Origin: Paenibacillus radicis (ex Gao et al. 2016)
GTDB taxonomy: Bacteria > Bacillota > Bacilli > Paenibacillales > Paenibacillaceae
Length of the DNA stretch: 64,000 nucleotides
Reading direction: 5' to 3'
Assembly (NCBI RefSeq): GCF_014641555.1
Contig: NZ_BMHY01000009.1
Span: 1-64,000, forward strand
Shown here: piece by piece, positions 51,997-59,016 of the stretch
Layout: every line of letters begins with the position of its first letter
How positions within the stretch are numbered: position 1 is the first letter of the stretch
Notes under the pieces: generated by a model
What the model was told of the DNA's origin: nothing
Database searches by the model: none
Seen by the model: the letters and a program-made list of their open reading frames with translations, nothing else
Position numbers and translations under genes: made by a program

Positions 51997-53100
51997 TTAA
52001 CCCCCGGTATTGTAAGCCGCTGCCTGATAGCTGTAAGTCGGCTTCAATTGTTTATCTTTAAAGCCCCGATGCCAGATCGAAGTTGTAGATGGCGACATCG
52101 GCGGAATAAGCCAGGACCATCTGCCCGTCACTTCGCGTCCGTTCGCCTCTTCCTGCTTCTCAAACCGCATAAACTGTTCCGCTGCCGTATGATGATCCAC
52201 AATGCTCACGCCATGCTTCTTGAAAGAATGAATGACCGCAGCATTCAGTTCCACCATAGCACGATCCTTCCATAGCGACGTATTTGTCGTCGTATCCAGT
52301 CCCATCGCTTCCGCCACTTTCGGCAGCTGATGGTACCGGTTCACATCGGCCAGGTTGCGTGAACCGATCTCCGTTCCCATGTACCAGCCATTGAACGGTG
52401 CAGCTGTATAGTTCAAGCCGCCGATTTCCAGCTTCATATCCGAAATAAACGGTACGGCATACCATCTCAATTGCAGCGCTTGAAATGCCTCACCCAGCTC
52501 AGGATGTTCGATCGGAACCTCTAGCGCAATACCTTCCGGCAGCTCGTACAGCTTTGGCTGACGATCGTCAATCTGGATGACAAGCGGCAGCACGTCAAAC
52601 GGCGTCTGTTTGCCTTCCCAGCCAAGCTTCGTACATGCCTCTGTAAATGCAATGGAAGCAGGATCACCAATTACGCCTTGTTCGGTTTGATAACCGGCAT
52701 AACGGACAAGCTGATGATTCCATATACGGATGCGCCGGTTCGGCCGCTCAGGAGCAAAGACGGTAATCGTCGAGCGAACGCGCCCGCCGTTCGTGGCATA
52801 TTTAATATGATTAAATATAGCTTCCGCAACCTCATCTTCCTGATCTAAATCCCTTGCGTCACGAACCTCTAACGATTGCCAAAACAACCGCCCGATACAG
52901 CGGTTGCTGTTGCGCCAAGCTAATCTGGCGCCATGCTGCAATTCCTCGTACGTATGCGTGTAACTTCCGTCGCGCTCTATTTGCTGCTCAATCTCAGACA
53001 AGCGAAGCTTGGCTTCTTCTTCACTTTTTCCAAGCTCGGCATAACATCCTATTATAAATTGTTCTGCTTCCGACCATAGTAAAGCGCTAGATGCGATCAT
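51997..53100 (-). CDS. nos: Nitric oxide synthase oxygenase
   Basis: A 367-residue bacterial NOS oxygenase. The haem-thiolate Cys68 is in 'ARLAWRNSNRCIGRLFWQ', the arginine-site Glu in 'FNGWYMGTEIGSRNLAD', and the pterin region in 'GRWSWLIPPMSPSTTSIWHR'. It makes NO from L-arginine, using cellular flavodoxin or other reductases because the reductase domain is lacking, as in other Gram-positive NOS. NO protects Bacillus against oxidative and antibiotic stress. The ATG at 53100 is inside the EcsC-like gene (14-base overlap), so the start is coupled. Confidence 0.95.
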   Translation of the reverse strand: MIASSALLWSEAEQFIIGCYAELGKSEEEAKLRLSEIEQQIERDGSYTHTYEELQHGARLAWRNSNRCIGRLFWQSLEVRDARDLDQEDEVAEAIFNHIKYATNGGRVRSTITVFAPERPNRRIRIWNHQLVRYAGYQTEQGVIGDPASIAFTEACTKLGWEGKQTPFDVLPLVIQIDDRQPKLYELPEGIALEVPIEHPELGEAFQALQLRWYAVPFISDMKLEIGGLNYTAAPFNGWYMGTEIGSRNLADVNRYHQLPKVAEAMGLDTTTNTSLWKDRAMVELNAAVIHSFKKHGVSIVDHHTAAEQFMRFEKQEEANGREVTGRWSWLIPPMSPSTTSIWHRGFKDKQLKPTYSYQAAAYNTGG

Positions 53101-53923
53101 GCTGTTCCCTGCTCTCTTCAATCTTTTGCAATACTCTTCTCTTACGATATAGCATCTTAGCGGCCTCGGCCACATCATTCAACATGCCCCTATTAATGAA
53201 CGCGCCGAATAGCATGCCTGCAACAGGAATCATCTGAAACAGCTTCTTCCAGCCGAAATTGTCACGATACAGCGCGACGGCTTCCTGCCAGCCTTGAAGC
53301 TGCGACATCATTTGCTTCCCTCCGTCGCCTCCCCCGAACACCGACAACTCTTCCAAAATGGCTTTTTTGCCTATAATATCCGACGAGGCGAACTGCATAA
53401 TTTTCACCGCAAATACCCGCTCCTCGCGGAGGCTCGGATCATAGCCGTAACAGATGCCGATTTCCTGTATAATTTTCAACGACAATCCCAATATGGCGGG
53501 AATATCGAGCGCTAATGTTAAAAGTCCGCCAAAGCCGGTCGTCGCCCCTTGCACCGTTGCCAGCTTCGATCGGCTGGCTGACAGCTGGTCGGCTGTTGCA
53601 TCCATGACGCTAAGCGGCAATCGCGCAACACCGTCCAGATCAAGCCCTTCTGTCCGATCAGGTATTTGCTTTCTCAACCGCTCCAGTACCGATTTCTCCG
53701 ACAACAGATAACGGCCTCCGGTCTGAACGAATGCGCCAACCTCATTAACCGCTTCTCCGATTTTTTGCTGAATGACGGCAGGCGTCAATTTATCAAGCAG
53801 CATGAACGGCAGCCGGCCCAGCTTCTCCCAGAACCATAAGTCCTTCTGTGAGCTTTCCCATGCCTCGATCTCGCGCAGCGCATCGGCAAGCTGCTTCTCC
53901 GTATCCTTCAGTTCTCTTATCAT
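53087..53923 (-). CDS. EcsC-family protein
   Basis: A 278-residue protein of the EcsC family: 'SQKDLWFWEKLGRLPFMLLD', 'LTPAVIQQKIGEAVNEVGAF', 'GFGGLLTLALDIPAILGLSL', 'MIPVAGMLFGAFINRGMLND'. It has an amphipathic middle with one or two weak membrane segments. EcsC is the third gene of B. subtilis ecsABC but its function is unknown. Here it leads an operon with nos and the DUF3900-like gene, overlapping nos by 14 bases. Confidence 0.88.
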   Translation of the reverse strand: MIRELKDTEKQLADALREIEAWESSQKDLWFWEKLGRLPFMLLDKLTPAVIQQKIGEAVNEVGAFVQTGGRYLLSEKSVLERLRKQIPDRTEGLDLDGVARLPLSVMDATADQLSASRSKLATVQGATTGFGGLLTLALDIPAILGLSLKIIQEIGICYGYDPSLREERVFAVKIMQFASSDIIGKKAILEELSVFGGGDGGKQMMSQLQGWQEAVALYRDNFGWKKLFQMIPVAGMLFGAFINRGMLNDVAEAAKMLYRKRRVLQKIEESREQHDRI

Positions 53924-53991
53924 TCCGGCGCCCCCTTTGCCTGCAATACGAAATCAACGATCAAATGGATGCATTCCCGGCCTTCGGCTGC

Positions 53992-54678
53992 TTACCGATC
54001 CAGACGGTCACTTCTTCGTCCTGTTAGATAGAGCATAATAAACGAGATTACGACAACTGCTCCCGTCCAAGTCCAAGCGAGACCCATACGTCCCGATTCC
54101 ACGGCTACGTATATGGCGGTTGGCGTCGTTTGCGTCACACCTGGAATGTTGCCTGCCACCATCAGCGTTGCCCCGAACTCTCCCAAGCTGCGGGCGAAAC
54201 CGAGCAAATAGGCTGTCATAAGCGAGCGACTGGTTAAGGGCAGTGAAATATAGAGGAAGATTTGCCATTCACCGGCTCCCGCGGATCGCGCCGCTTCCAA
54301 CAAGTGCTTGTCTACCGAGGCAAAACCGTTTTTCATCGTCTGGTAGACGAGCGGAAACGCTACGATGACCGCAGCAATGACGGCTGCCAGCCACGTAAAG
54401 ATAACAGGCTGCCCGAACAGCCATTCATAAGCTTGCCCAATCCACCCTTTGCGCCCTATCAAAACAAGCAGAAGGAATCCGACGACTGTCGGCGGCAGAA
54501 CCAGCGGCATCATGAACAACGTCTCAAGCCATAGTGCGCCGCGCTGCGGTTTTCTTGTCATCAGCCAAGCGACCAGCGTTCCGAGCGCAAGCACGATAAC
54601 ACTGGCGACCAAAGCGATGCGCAGCGATAGGAGCAGCGGCTCCGTCCATTGTTCCCATGTCCAATCCGACAAACGCAT
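53992..54678 (-). CDS. modB: Molybdate ABC transporter permease (orphan)
   Basis: A 228-residue ModB permease with five helices; the coupling motif is 'EAARSAGAGEWQIFLYISLP' (EAA loop). 'SLGEFGATLMVAGNIPGVTQ' is the ModB/CysT hallmark. It needs ModA and ModC, which are absent from this window; partners must be encoded elsewhere. Molybdate supply matters here because xanthine dehydrogenase of the purine cluster needs it. A TTG at 54672, eight bases from GGAG, may be the real start rather than the ATG at 54678. Confidence 0.9.
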   Translation of the reverse strand: MRLSDWTWEQWTEPLLLSLRIALVASVIVLALGTLVAWLMTRKPQRGALWLETLFMMPLVLPPTVVGFLLLVLIGRKGWIGQAYEWLFGQPVIFTWLAAVIAAVIVAFPLVYQTMKNGFASVDKHLLEAARSAGAGEWQIFLYISLPLTSRSLMTAYLLGFARSLGEFGATLMVAGNIPGVTQTTPTAIYVAVESGRMGLAWTWTGAVVVISFIMLYLTGRRSDRLDR

Positions 54679-54719
54679 TCACTCCGATATTTATTTAGTA
54701 GAATAGGTCTATTATAGAT

Positions 54720-54769
54720 GAAAACAGCTCCGAACAGCCAGCATGCCTGGCTCATTCGAAGCTGTTTTC
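54720..54769 (-). terminator. Rho-independent terminator of the bdb operon
   Basis: GAAAACAGCT and AGCTGTTTTC arms with an inner AGCCAG/CTGGCT hairpin, 22 bases after the BdbC stop. Confidence 0.7.
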
Positions 54770-54790
54770 TCCTACATTATGAACATTTTG

Positions 54791-55255
54791 TTACTCTGCT
54801 TGTTCTTGCTCTTCCTCTTGCTCTTCCTGCAGCTCCGCTCTTTCGCGCGCCTGCAGCAGGAAGATCGTAATCAGGATGAATGCAACAAGCGCCATCAGAG
54901 GAATCGTAATAAAGCCCAGCCAATTGAGATAGTCTTGATTGCAAGGAATGCCGGAACGGCAAGGCGCAACCTCGCCAAGCTTCGGAAACCATATTTCGAT
55001 GTTGTGGTACAGGGAAATCAGTCCGCCGATCAAGCTGAGCGGCAGCGTGTACCAAACGATGCGACGGTCGCCGCGATAGGCGGCAATGCCTAGAATAATC
55101 GCTTGCGGATACATGAATATACGCTGGTACCAGCACAAATCACATGGTATAAAACCTTCGATTTCGCTGAAATACAAACTGCCTCCGGTCGCTACGAGCG
55201 ATACCAGCCAAGCAAAGTACAGGCCGGTCCTTTGACTCCAAGATTCATACCTCAA
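54791..55255 (-). CDS. bdbC: DsbB-like thiol oxidase
   Basis: A 154-residue membrane protein with four helices. The two redox Cys pairs are in 'FIPCDLCWYQRIFMYP' and 'VAPCRSGIPCNQDYLNWL'. It re-oxidises BdbD with quinone in the membrane. The C-terminus ends in a low-complexity Glu/Gln tail, which is longer than in B. subtilis BdbC. It follows bdbD by 6 bases, making a two-gene operon for disulphide formation in exported proteins. Confidence 0.93.
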   Translation of the reverse strand: MRYESWSQRTGLYFAWLVSLVATGGSLYFSEIEGFIPCDLCWYQRIFMYPQAIILGIAAYRGDRRIVWYTLPLSLIGGLISLYHNIEIWFPKLGEVAPCRSGIPCNQDYLNWLGFITIPLMALVAFILITIFLLQARERAELQEEQEEEQEQAE

Positions 55256-55261
55256 TGGATA

Positions 55262-55972
55262 TTACCCCTTCAGCGTTTTTTCGATCGTCGCTTTAATCGA
55301 TGCGTAATCCATGGAACCGGTATACTTCTTGCCGTTGATGAACAGCGTCGGCGTACCCGTTACGTTCAACGGACGAACAGACTCGTTATCCTTGTCCACT
55401 CTTTTCTTATAGGTCTTGTTGTCGATGTCACTGCGCAGCTTATCAAAGTCGATCGGCAGGTTGGCATCCTTCGCCAGTTGAACAAGATGCTCCGGTGTTG
55501 CCCATTCAATTCGTTCATCCTGCTGTTTGTCATATAACGTTTTGTAGTAAGTCCAGTACGCTTCCGGATTTTGCTGATGAACCGCTTCGGCAGCCAGCGC
55601 TGCTGTCTCCGAATCCGGGCCGATAAACGTGTAATTCACGAAAGAAAGTGAAGCTTTGCCGGTATCGATGAAATCCTTCTCCAGCTGCGGTTTAATATTT
55701 TGTGCGAAAAATTGGCAGGACGGACATTTGAAATCGCCGAATTCGACGAGTTTGACCGGTGCTTCCGTGCTTCCTTGCGTTGGCAATGAAGCATAGTCGA
55801 AACTAGCCGGCTTGCTTTGCTGATTTAGGCCGATGATGATGACAGCAATGACTGCCACAAAAGCCAATGTCAGAAAAATAAGCGATTTGTTCGATCCTTT
55901 TCGCTGTGCCTCTTTCGATTGCTTATTCGGATTGGGACGATATTGCTTTTTTTTCGGTTTGCTCAATGCCAT
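55262..55972 (-). CDS. bdbD: DsbA-like thiol-disulphide oxidoreductase
   Basis: A 236-residue membrane-anchored protein: basic N-terminus, one helix (about 29-49), then a thioredoxin/DsbA domain with active site 'DFKCPSCQFF' (CPSC) and cis-Pro in 'VTGTPTLFINGKKY'. A DsbA-type helical insert lies between. It introduces disulphides into secreted proteins and is recycled by BdbC, its downstream neighbour. GGAAGGAA precedes the ATG. Confidence 0.93.
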   Translation of the reverse strand: MALSKPKKKQYRPNPNKQSKEAQRKGSNKSLIFLTLAFVAVIAVIIIGLNQQSKPASFDYASLPTQGSTEAPVKLVEFGDFKCPSCQFFAQNIKPQLEKDFIDTGKASLSFVNYTFIGPDSETAALAAEAVHQQNPEAYWTYYKTLYDKQQDERIEWATPEHLVQLAKDANLPIDFDKLRSDIDNKTYKKRVDKDNESVRPLNVTGTPTLFINGKKYTGSMDYASIKATIEKTLKG

Positions 55973-56079
55973 TCAATTCCTTCCTGGACACGGGATTATA
56001 GCGCTTTGTAGCAAGTTTAGTTACAAGTCACTTTAAAGTCAATATGCCTAAAGGAGTTGTCTTAATACTGTCAAATTTA

Positions 56080-58176
56080 TTATTCGGTTGTCAACTGCTC
56101 TGGAGCAATTAATGCCGTTAATTTCCCGCTATGAATCAGCTTTAATTTGTGGAGTGCTCTCGTACAGCCGACATAGAGCAGCTTAGCGTCATGATCGGCG
56201 TAGCTGTCGGCATCCGCGTCCGCGATAAGTACGGCATCGAACTCCAGCCCTTTCGACAAATAGACCGGTACGACCGACAACCCGCCTCCGTATTCCGGCT
56301 GCTTGCTTTGCACGAGCGAAGGCTCCAGCCCTTCGGCTTTAAGTGCTTCATAGATAATCTCGCATTGTCCGGCTGTTCTCCCAATGACGGAAATCGTCTC
56401 GTAGAGACCGCTGCTCTGCCATTCCCGGACAGTAGAGATGATGCCAGATGCCCAACTGACAGGTTCGATAGCTTCAACAAGCACAGGATCGCCGCTGCGG
56501 AATACAGGCACAGCCGGCTTTACGCCGCCGCCCATCGCACCCAAAATCCGGTTGGCGAATTCGATAATTTCCATCGTTGAACGATAGCTGCGATTCAATT
56601 CAAAGTAGCCCGTGCGCTCTTCTTCAAACAGCGCCGTAAGCTCCTTCCAGCTTTGGATACCGGCATAGTCGTGAATCCCCTGCTGCAAGTCGCCAAGCAC
56701 CGTCATGGATGGCGCTGTCTGACAAAGCCGGAGCGCCTCCAGTTGGAAAGGTGAGTAGTCTTGTGCTTCGTCAATGACGATATGATCATACGTCGGTGTT
56801 TGCAAACCGCGCAGACGCAAATGAATATAGGCAAGCGGAGCCAAATCCTCCCCTTCAACTCTGCCTTCTTTCAAGCGGGACCACGTTGCTGCCGCTACAC
56901 CTTTCGGAACCTCAGGGGATGCTTGTTTTCCATGAAATAACGTCATATACAGCTGAGTGGCCGTATAGGAAGGGATTTTCTTCAAGAAAGCGTTCAGCTT
57001 GGCAGAAGCTTTGGCTCGTATTTTTTTATCCGCGATTCCACGGGTTTTCAGCTCCGACTCAAACCAGCGGCGAATACGGCTCGCCAGCCGGTCGCGTTTT
57101 TTCATCAGCGTCTCTTCGCCATAATCCGTGTCATACCACTCCTGCATCTGCTCGGGCTTCAGCACTAGCCCCGGAAGCGGCTCGAACGGAATGACCGGTA
57201 CGATGCGGTCTGCTGTCTCGGCAATACGCTGGTCGACGATCGCTTTGAACGATAACGATCCCTTCAGCCTGCCGGATGAATTCGCAGCCTCCTCTGCCGT
57301 GCGGTGCTGCTCGAACCAATAATTAAGCGTATCCGCCGTGCTGGCGAGCGATACTTCATGCTCCAGAAGCTCAAGCGCCCAGTCCGCGAACGTCGTCTGT
57401 TGAATATCTCCTACCCCAAGCTCCGGCAGTACTCCGGAAATATAATCGAGAAACATCCGGTTTGGCGCGAAAATAATCATTCGCTCGGCGCGCATCCGAT
57501 CCGCATATTGATAAAGAAGGAAAGCGAGCCTGTGCAGCGCCACCGTCGTCTTGCCGCTGCCCGCCACGCCTTGGATGAACAGCGCCTTCGCCCGTTCCGA
57601 ACGAATAATTTGATCCTGCTCATGCTGGATGGTAGAGACGATATCACGAAGCTTATTATCCTTGTTCTCGCCCAGCCGATAAAGCAGAAACTCATCGGTA
57701 ACGGCTTCATCCTCTTGGCCGCGCGTATAGCTGTCTACCATCCGGACGAGCTCCCCGTGCCGGACCATCAGGTTGCGCTTCAAATGAACATAGCCTTCAA
57801 TTTCGCCTTCCGGTGATTCGTAAGCGGCAGTGTCTTCTCCGCCCGTAAAAGAATAGAAAAGGCTGGCTACGGGAGCCCGCCAATCAATGACAATCAGCTC
57901 ATCCTTGTTGCTTTGTTTAGCCACTCCGGCTTTGCCGATATAGAGCGGCTTGTTCTTATCCGTCTGCACCTCTTGAAAATCGATGCGCCCGAAATAGGGC
58001 TCACGCTGCGCGATCTCAAGTCTTTTTTTACGCTCCTCACGCTGCAGGTCGAGCATTTGCTCCGTGAAGTCATTGCCCGTGTAACGCGGACCAATCTCGT
58101 TCAATTGCGTGACAATTTCATTCATTGACATTGCGAGCCGGTCTTTTTCTTCTTGATAGGCACTTTGAACCGTCAT
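56080..58176 (-). CDS. helD: HelD-type UvrD-like helicase
   Basis: A 698-residue superfamily-1 motor. An N-terminal coiled coil (about 1-60, 'REERKKRLEIAQREPYFGRI') precedes 'APVASLFY' and the helicase core. Walker A is 'GVAGSGKTTVALHRLAFLLY', Walker B 'HIVIDEAQDYSPFQ', then 'LGDLQQGIHDY' and 'SKGLEFDAVLIADAD'. HelD frees stalled RNA polymerase from DNA in Bacillales. GGAGGT lies nine bases before the ATG. Monocistronic; the upstream 500-base region is repeat-rich. Confidence 0.92.
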   Translation of the reverse strand: MTVQSAYQEEKDRLAMSMNEIVTQLNEIGPRYTGNDFTEQMLDLQREERKKRLEIAQREPYFGRIDFQEVQTDKNKPLYIGKAGVAKQSNKDELIVIDWRAPVASLFYSFTGGEDTAAYESPEGEIEGYVHLKRNLMVRHGELVRMVDSYTRGQEDEAVTDEFLLYRLGENKDNKLRDIVSTIQHEQDQIIRSERAKALFIQGVAGSGKTTVALHRLAFLLYQYADRMRAERMIIFAPNRMFLDYISGVLPELGVGDIQQTTFADWALELLEHEVSLASTADTLNYWFEQHRTAEEAANSSGRLKGSLSFKAIVDQRIAETADRIVPVIPFEPLPGLVLKPEQMQEWYDTDYGEETLMKKRDRLASRIRRWFESELKTRGIADKKIRAKASAKLNAFLKKIPSYTATQLYMTLFHGKQASPEVPKGVAAATWSRLKEGRVEGEDLAPLAYIHLRLRGLQTPTYDHIVIDEAQDYSPFQLEALRLCQTAPSMTVLGDLQQGIHDYAGIQSWKELTALFEEERTGYFELNRSYRSTMEIIEFANRILGAMGGGVKPAVPVFRSGDPVLVEAIEPVSWASGIISTVREWQSSGLYETISVIGRTAGQCEIIYEALKAEGLEPSLVQSKQPEYGGGLSVVPVYLSKGLEFDAVLIADADADSYADHDAKLLYVGCTRALHKLKLIHSGKLTALIAPEQLTTE

Positions 58177-58222
58177 GTGTCAGTTACCTCCTAAGGTTAT
58201 TTCGTCTCCCAAACGCAAAGAT

Positions 58223-58241
58223 CGCCGTCTGAACGACGGCG
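58223..58241 (-). promoter_or_regulatory. Short hairpin in the helD upstream region
   Basis: CGCCGTC (58223-58229) and GACGGCG (58235-58241) form a perfect 7-base GC-rich stem with a 5-base loop, 47 bases before the helD ATG. Could be an upstream terminator-like or leader structure; no T-run follows. Confidence 0.35.
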
Positions 58242-58333
58242 AGTATGTTTGCGATGGATAAAAATATGGATTACAACTATACCATTATTAGAAGCCCGAA
58301 GGCAATCTTCTTCTCCGGCCAGTGCTCTGGCCG

Positions 58334-58390
58334 CTTCTTCTGGCCTTTCTTCTGGCCTTTCTTCTGGCCTTTCTTTTGGCCTTTCTTTCT
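58334..58390. repeat. Tandem 12-base repeat
   Basis: Four consecutive units of TTTCTTCTGGCC (first and fourth with one change) and a partial fifth. Read on the plus strand they give repeated FFWP, on the minus strand repeated ERPE. Preceded by the palindrome GGCCAG-tgct-CTGGCC. Confidence 0.85.
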
Positions 58391-58403
58391 CCGTCCGCAG
58401 CAA

Positions 58404-58589
58404 CAAAATGCAAAAGTGCAGGTTGTAAGACCAAAAATGACCCGTTTAGCCCATCAAAATGTAAAAGTGCAGTTTGATCTTGCTTTTTGAGACCATTTTA
58501 ATAAATTCGGATCATTCTGCCTGCACTTTTGCATTTTGAAGGCGATATAGTTCCGTTTTCTGAGGATTAAAATGTATTTTTACATTTTG
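58404..58589. repeat. Four-box intergenic repeat, full copy 2
   Basis: Again 186 bases with four boxes. Anchors: box 1 at 58404, box 2 at 58455 (51 apart), inverted box 3 ending 58538, and box 4 from 58568 to 58589 (TAAAATG to CATTTTG). All four spacings equal those of the copy at 38719-38904. Here box 1 (with C at position 8) pairs perfectly with box 3 over 19 bases, while box 2 pairs with one G-U. The spacers differ from the other copy. The rest of 58177-58696 contains no supported gene. Confidence 0.8.
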
Positions 58590-58606
58590 ATTCAGATGAG
58601 AATAAT

Positions 58607-58700
58607 GACTCCTTGCCTCATACGCTAGCCGGTTGAGAGCAATTGCTCCTTGCCTATACGCAAATCGGTTGAGGGCAAGGACTCCTGCCCCACACGCTAG
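58607..58700. repeat. Imperfect tandem repeat, about 36-base unit
   Basis: Two and a half units starting at 58607, 58645 and 58680. The unit reads GACTCCTTGCC(T)CATACGC, then (TAGC)CGGTTGAGAGCAA. It begins 17 bases after the four-box element and runs to the end of the DUF1294 gene. Confidence 0.7.
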
Positions 58701-59002
58701 AATGAAATGGCCGAAAAGTCCTGTCCTAACAACCGCAAAACGACATAAACCGCTACCAGGTTCCATAGAATGAGCAGCGGAATACCGACCACAAACGACC
58801 GGTGCTTCGTCTTATGACGAAACACTTGCATCCCGATCCAGGCGCCAGCCGCCCCTCCTATCGCTGCGAAGCCAAACAGACGTTTTTCCGGGACGCGTCT
58901 TTTCTTATTGCGGGCAGCATGTTTATCCGCTCCCATGAGCGCAAACGCAACCACATTGACGACAATTAAATAGTTCCACAACCACTCTACTGGAATGCTC
59001 AT
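58697..59002 (-). CDS. DUF1294 membrane protein
   Basis: A 101-residue membrane protein with three to four helices. 'VVNVVAFALMGADKHAARNK' and 'GGAAGAWIGMQVFRHKTKH' are the conserved DUF1294 motifs (MxxDKxxA and GGxxGxxxGMxxxRHKT). In other bacteria the domain can be fused to a cold-shock domain; it is free here. Function unknown. GGAAG lies three bases before the ATG, which is close. It follows hrpB. Confidence 0.85.
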   Translation of the reverse strand: MSIPVEWLWNYLIVVNVVAFALMGADKHAARNKKRRVPEKRLFGFAAIGGAAGAWIGMQVFRHKTKHRSFVVGIPLLILWNLVAVYVVLRLLGQDFSAISF

Positions 59003-59016
59003 GCACTTCCTTCCTG

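Noticed and set aside
58197..58490. Open frames on both strands over the 12-base repeat
   Set aside because: No ribosome-binding site, composition set by the tandem repeat, and the frames run into the four-box element.
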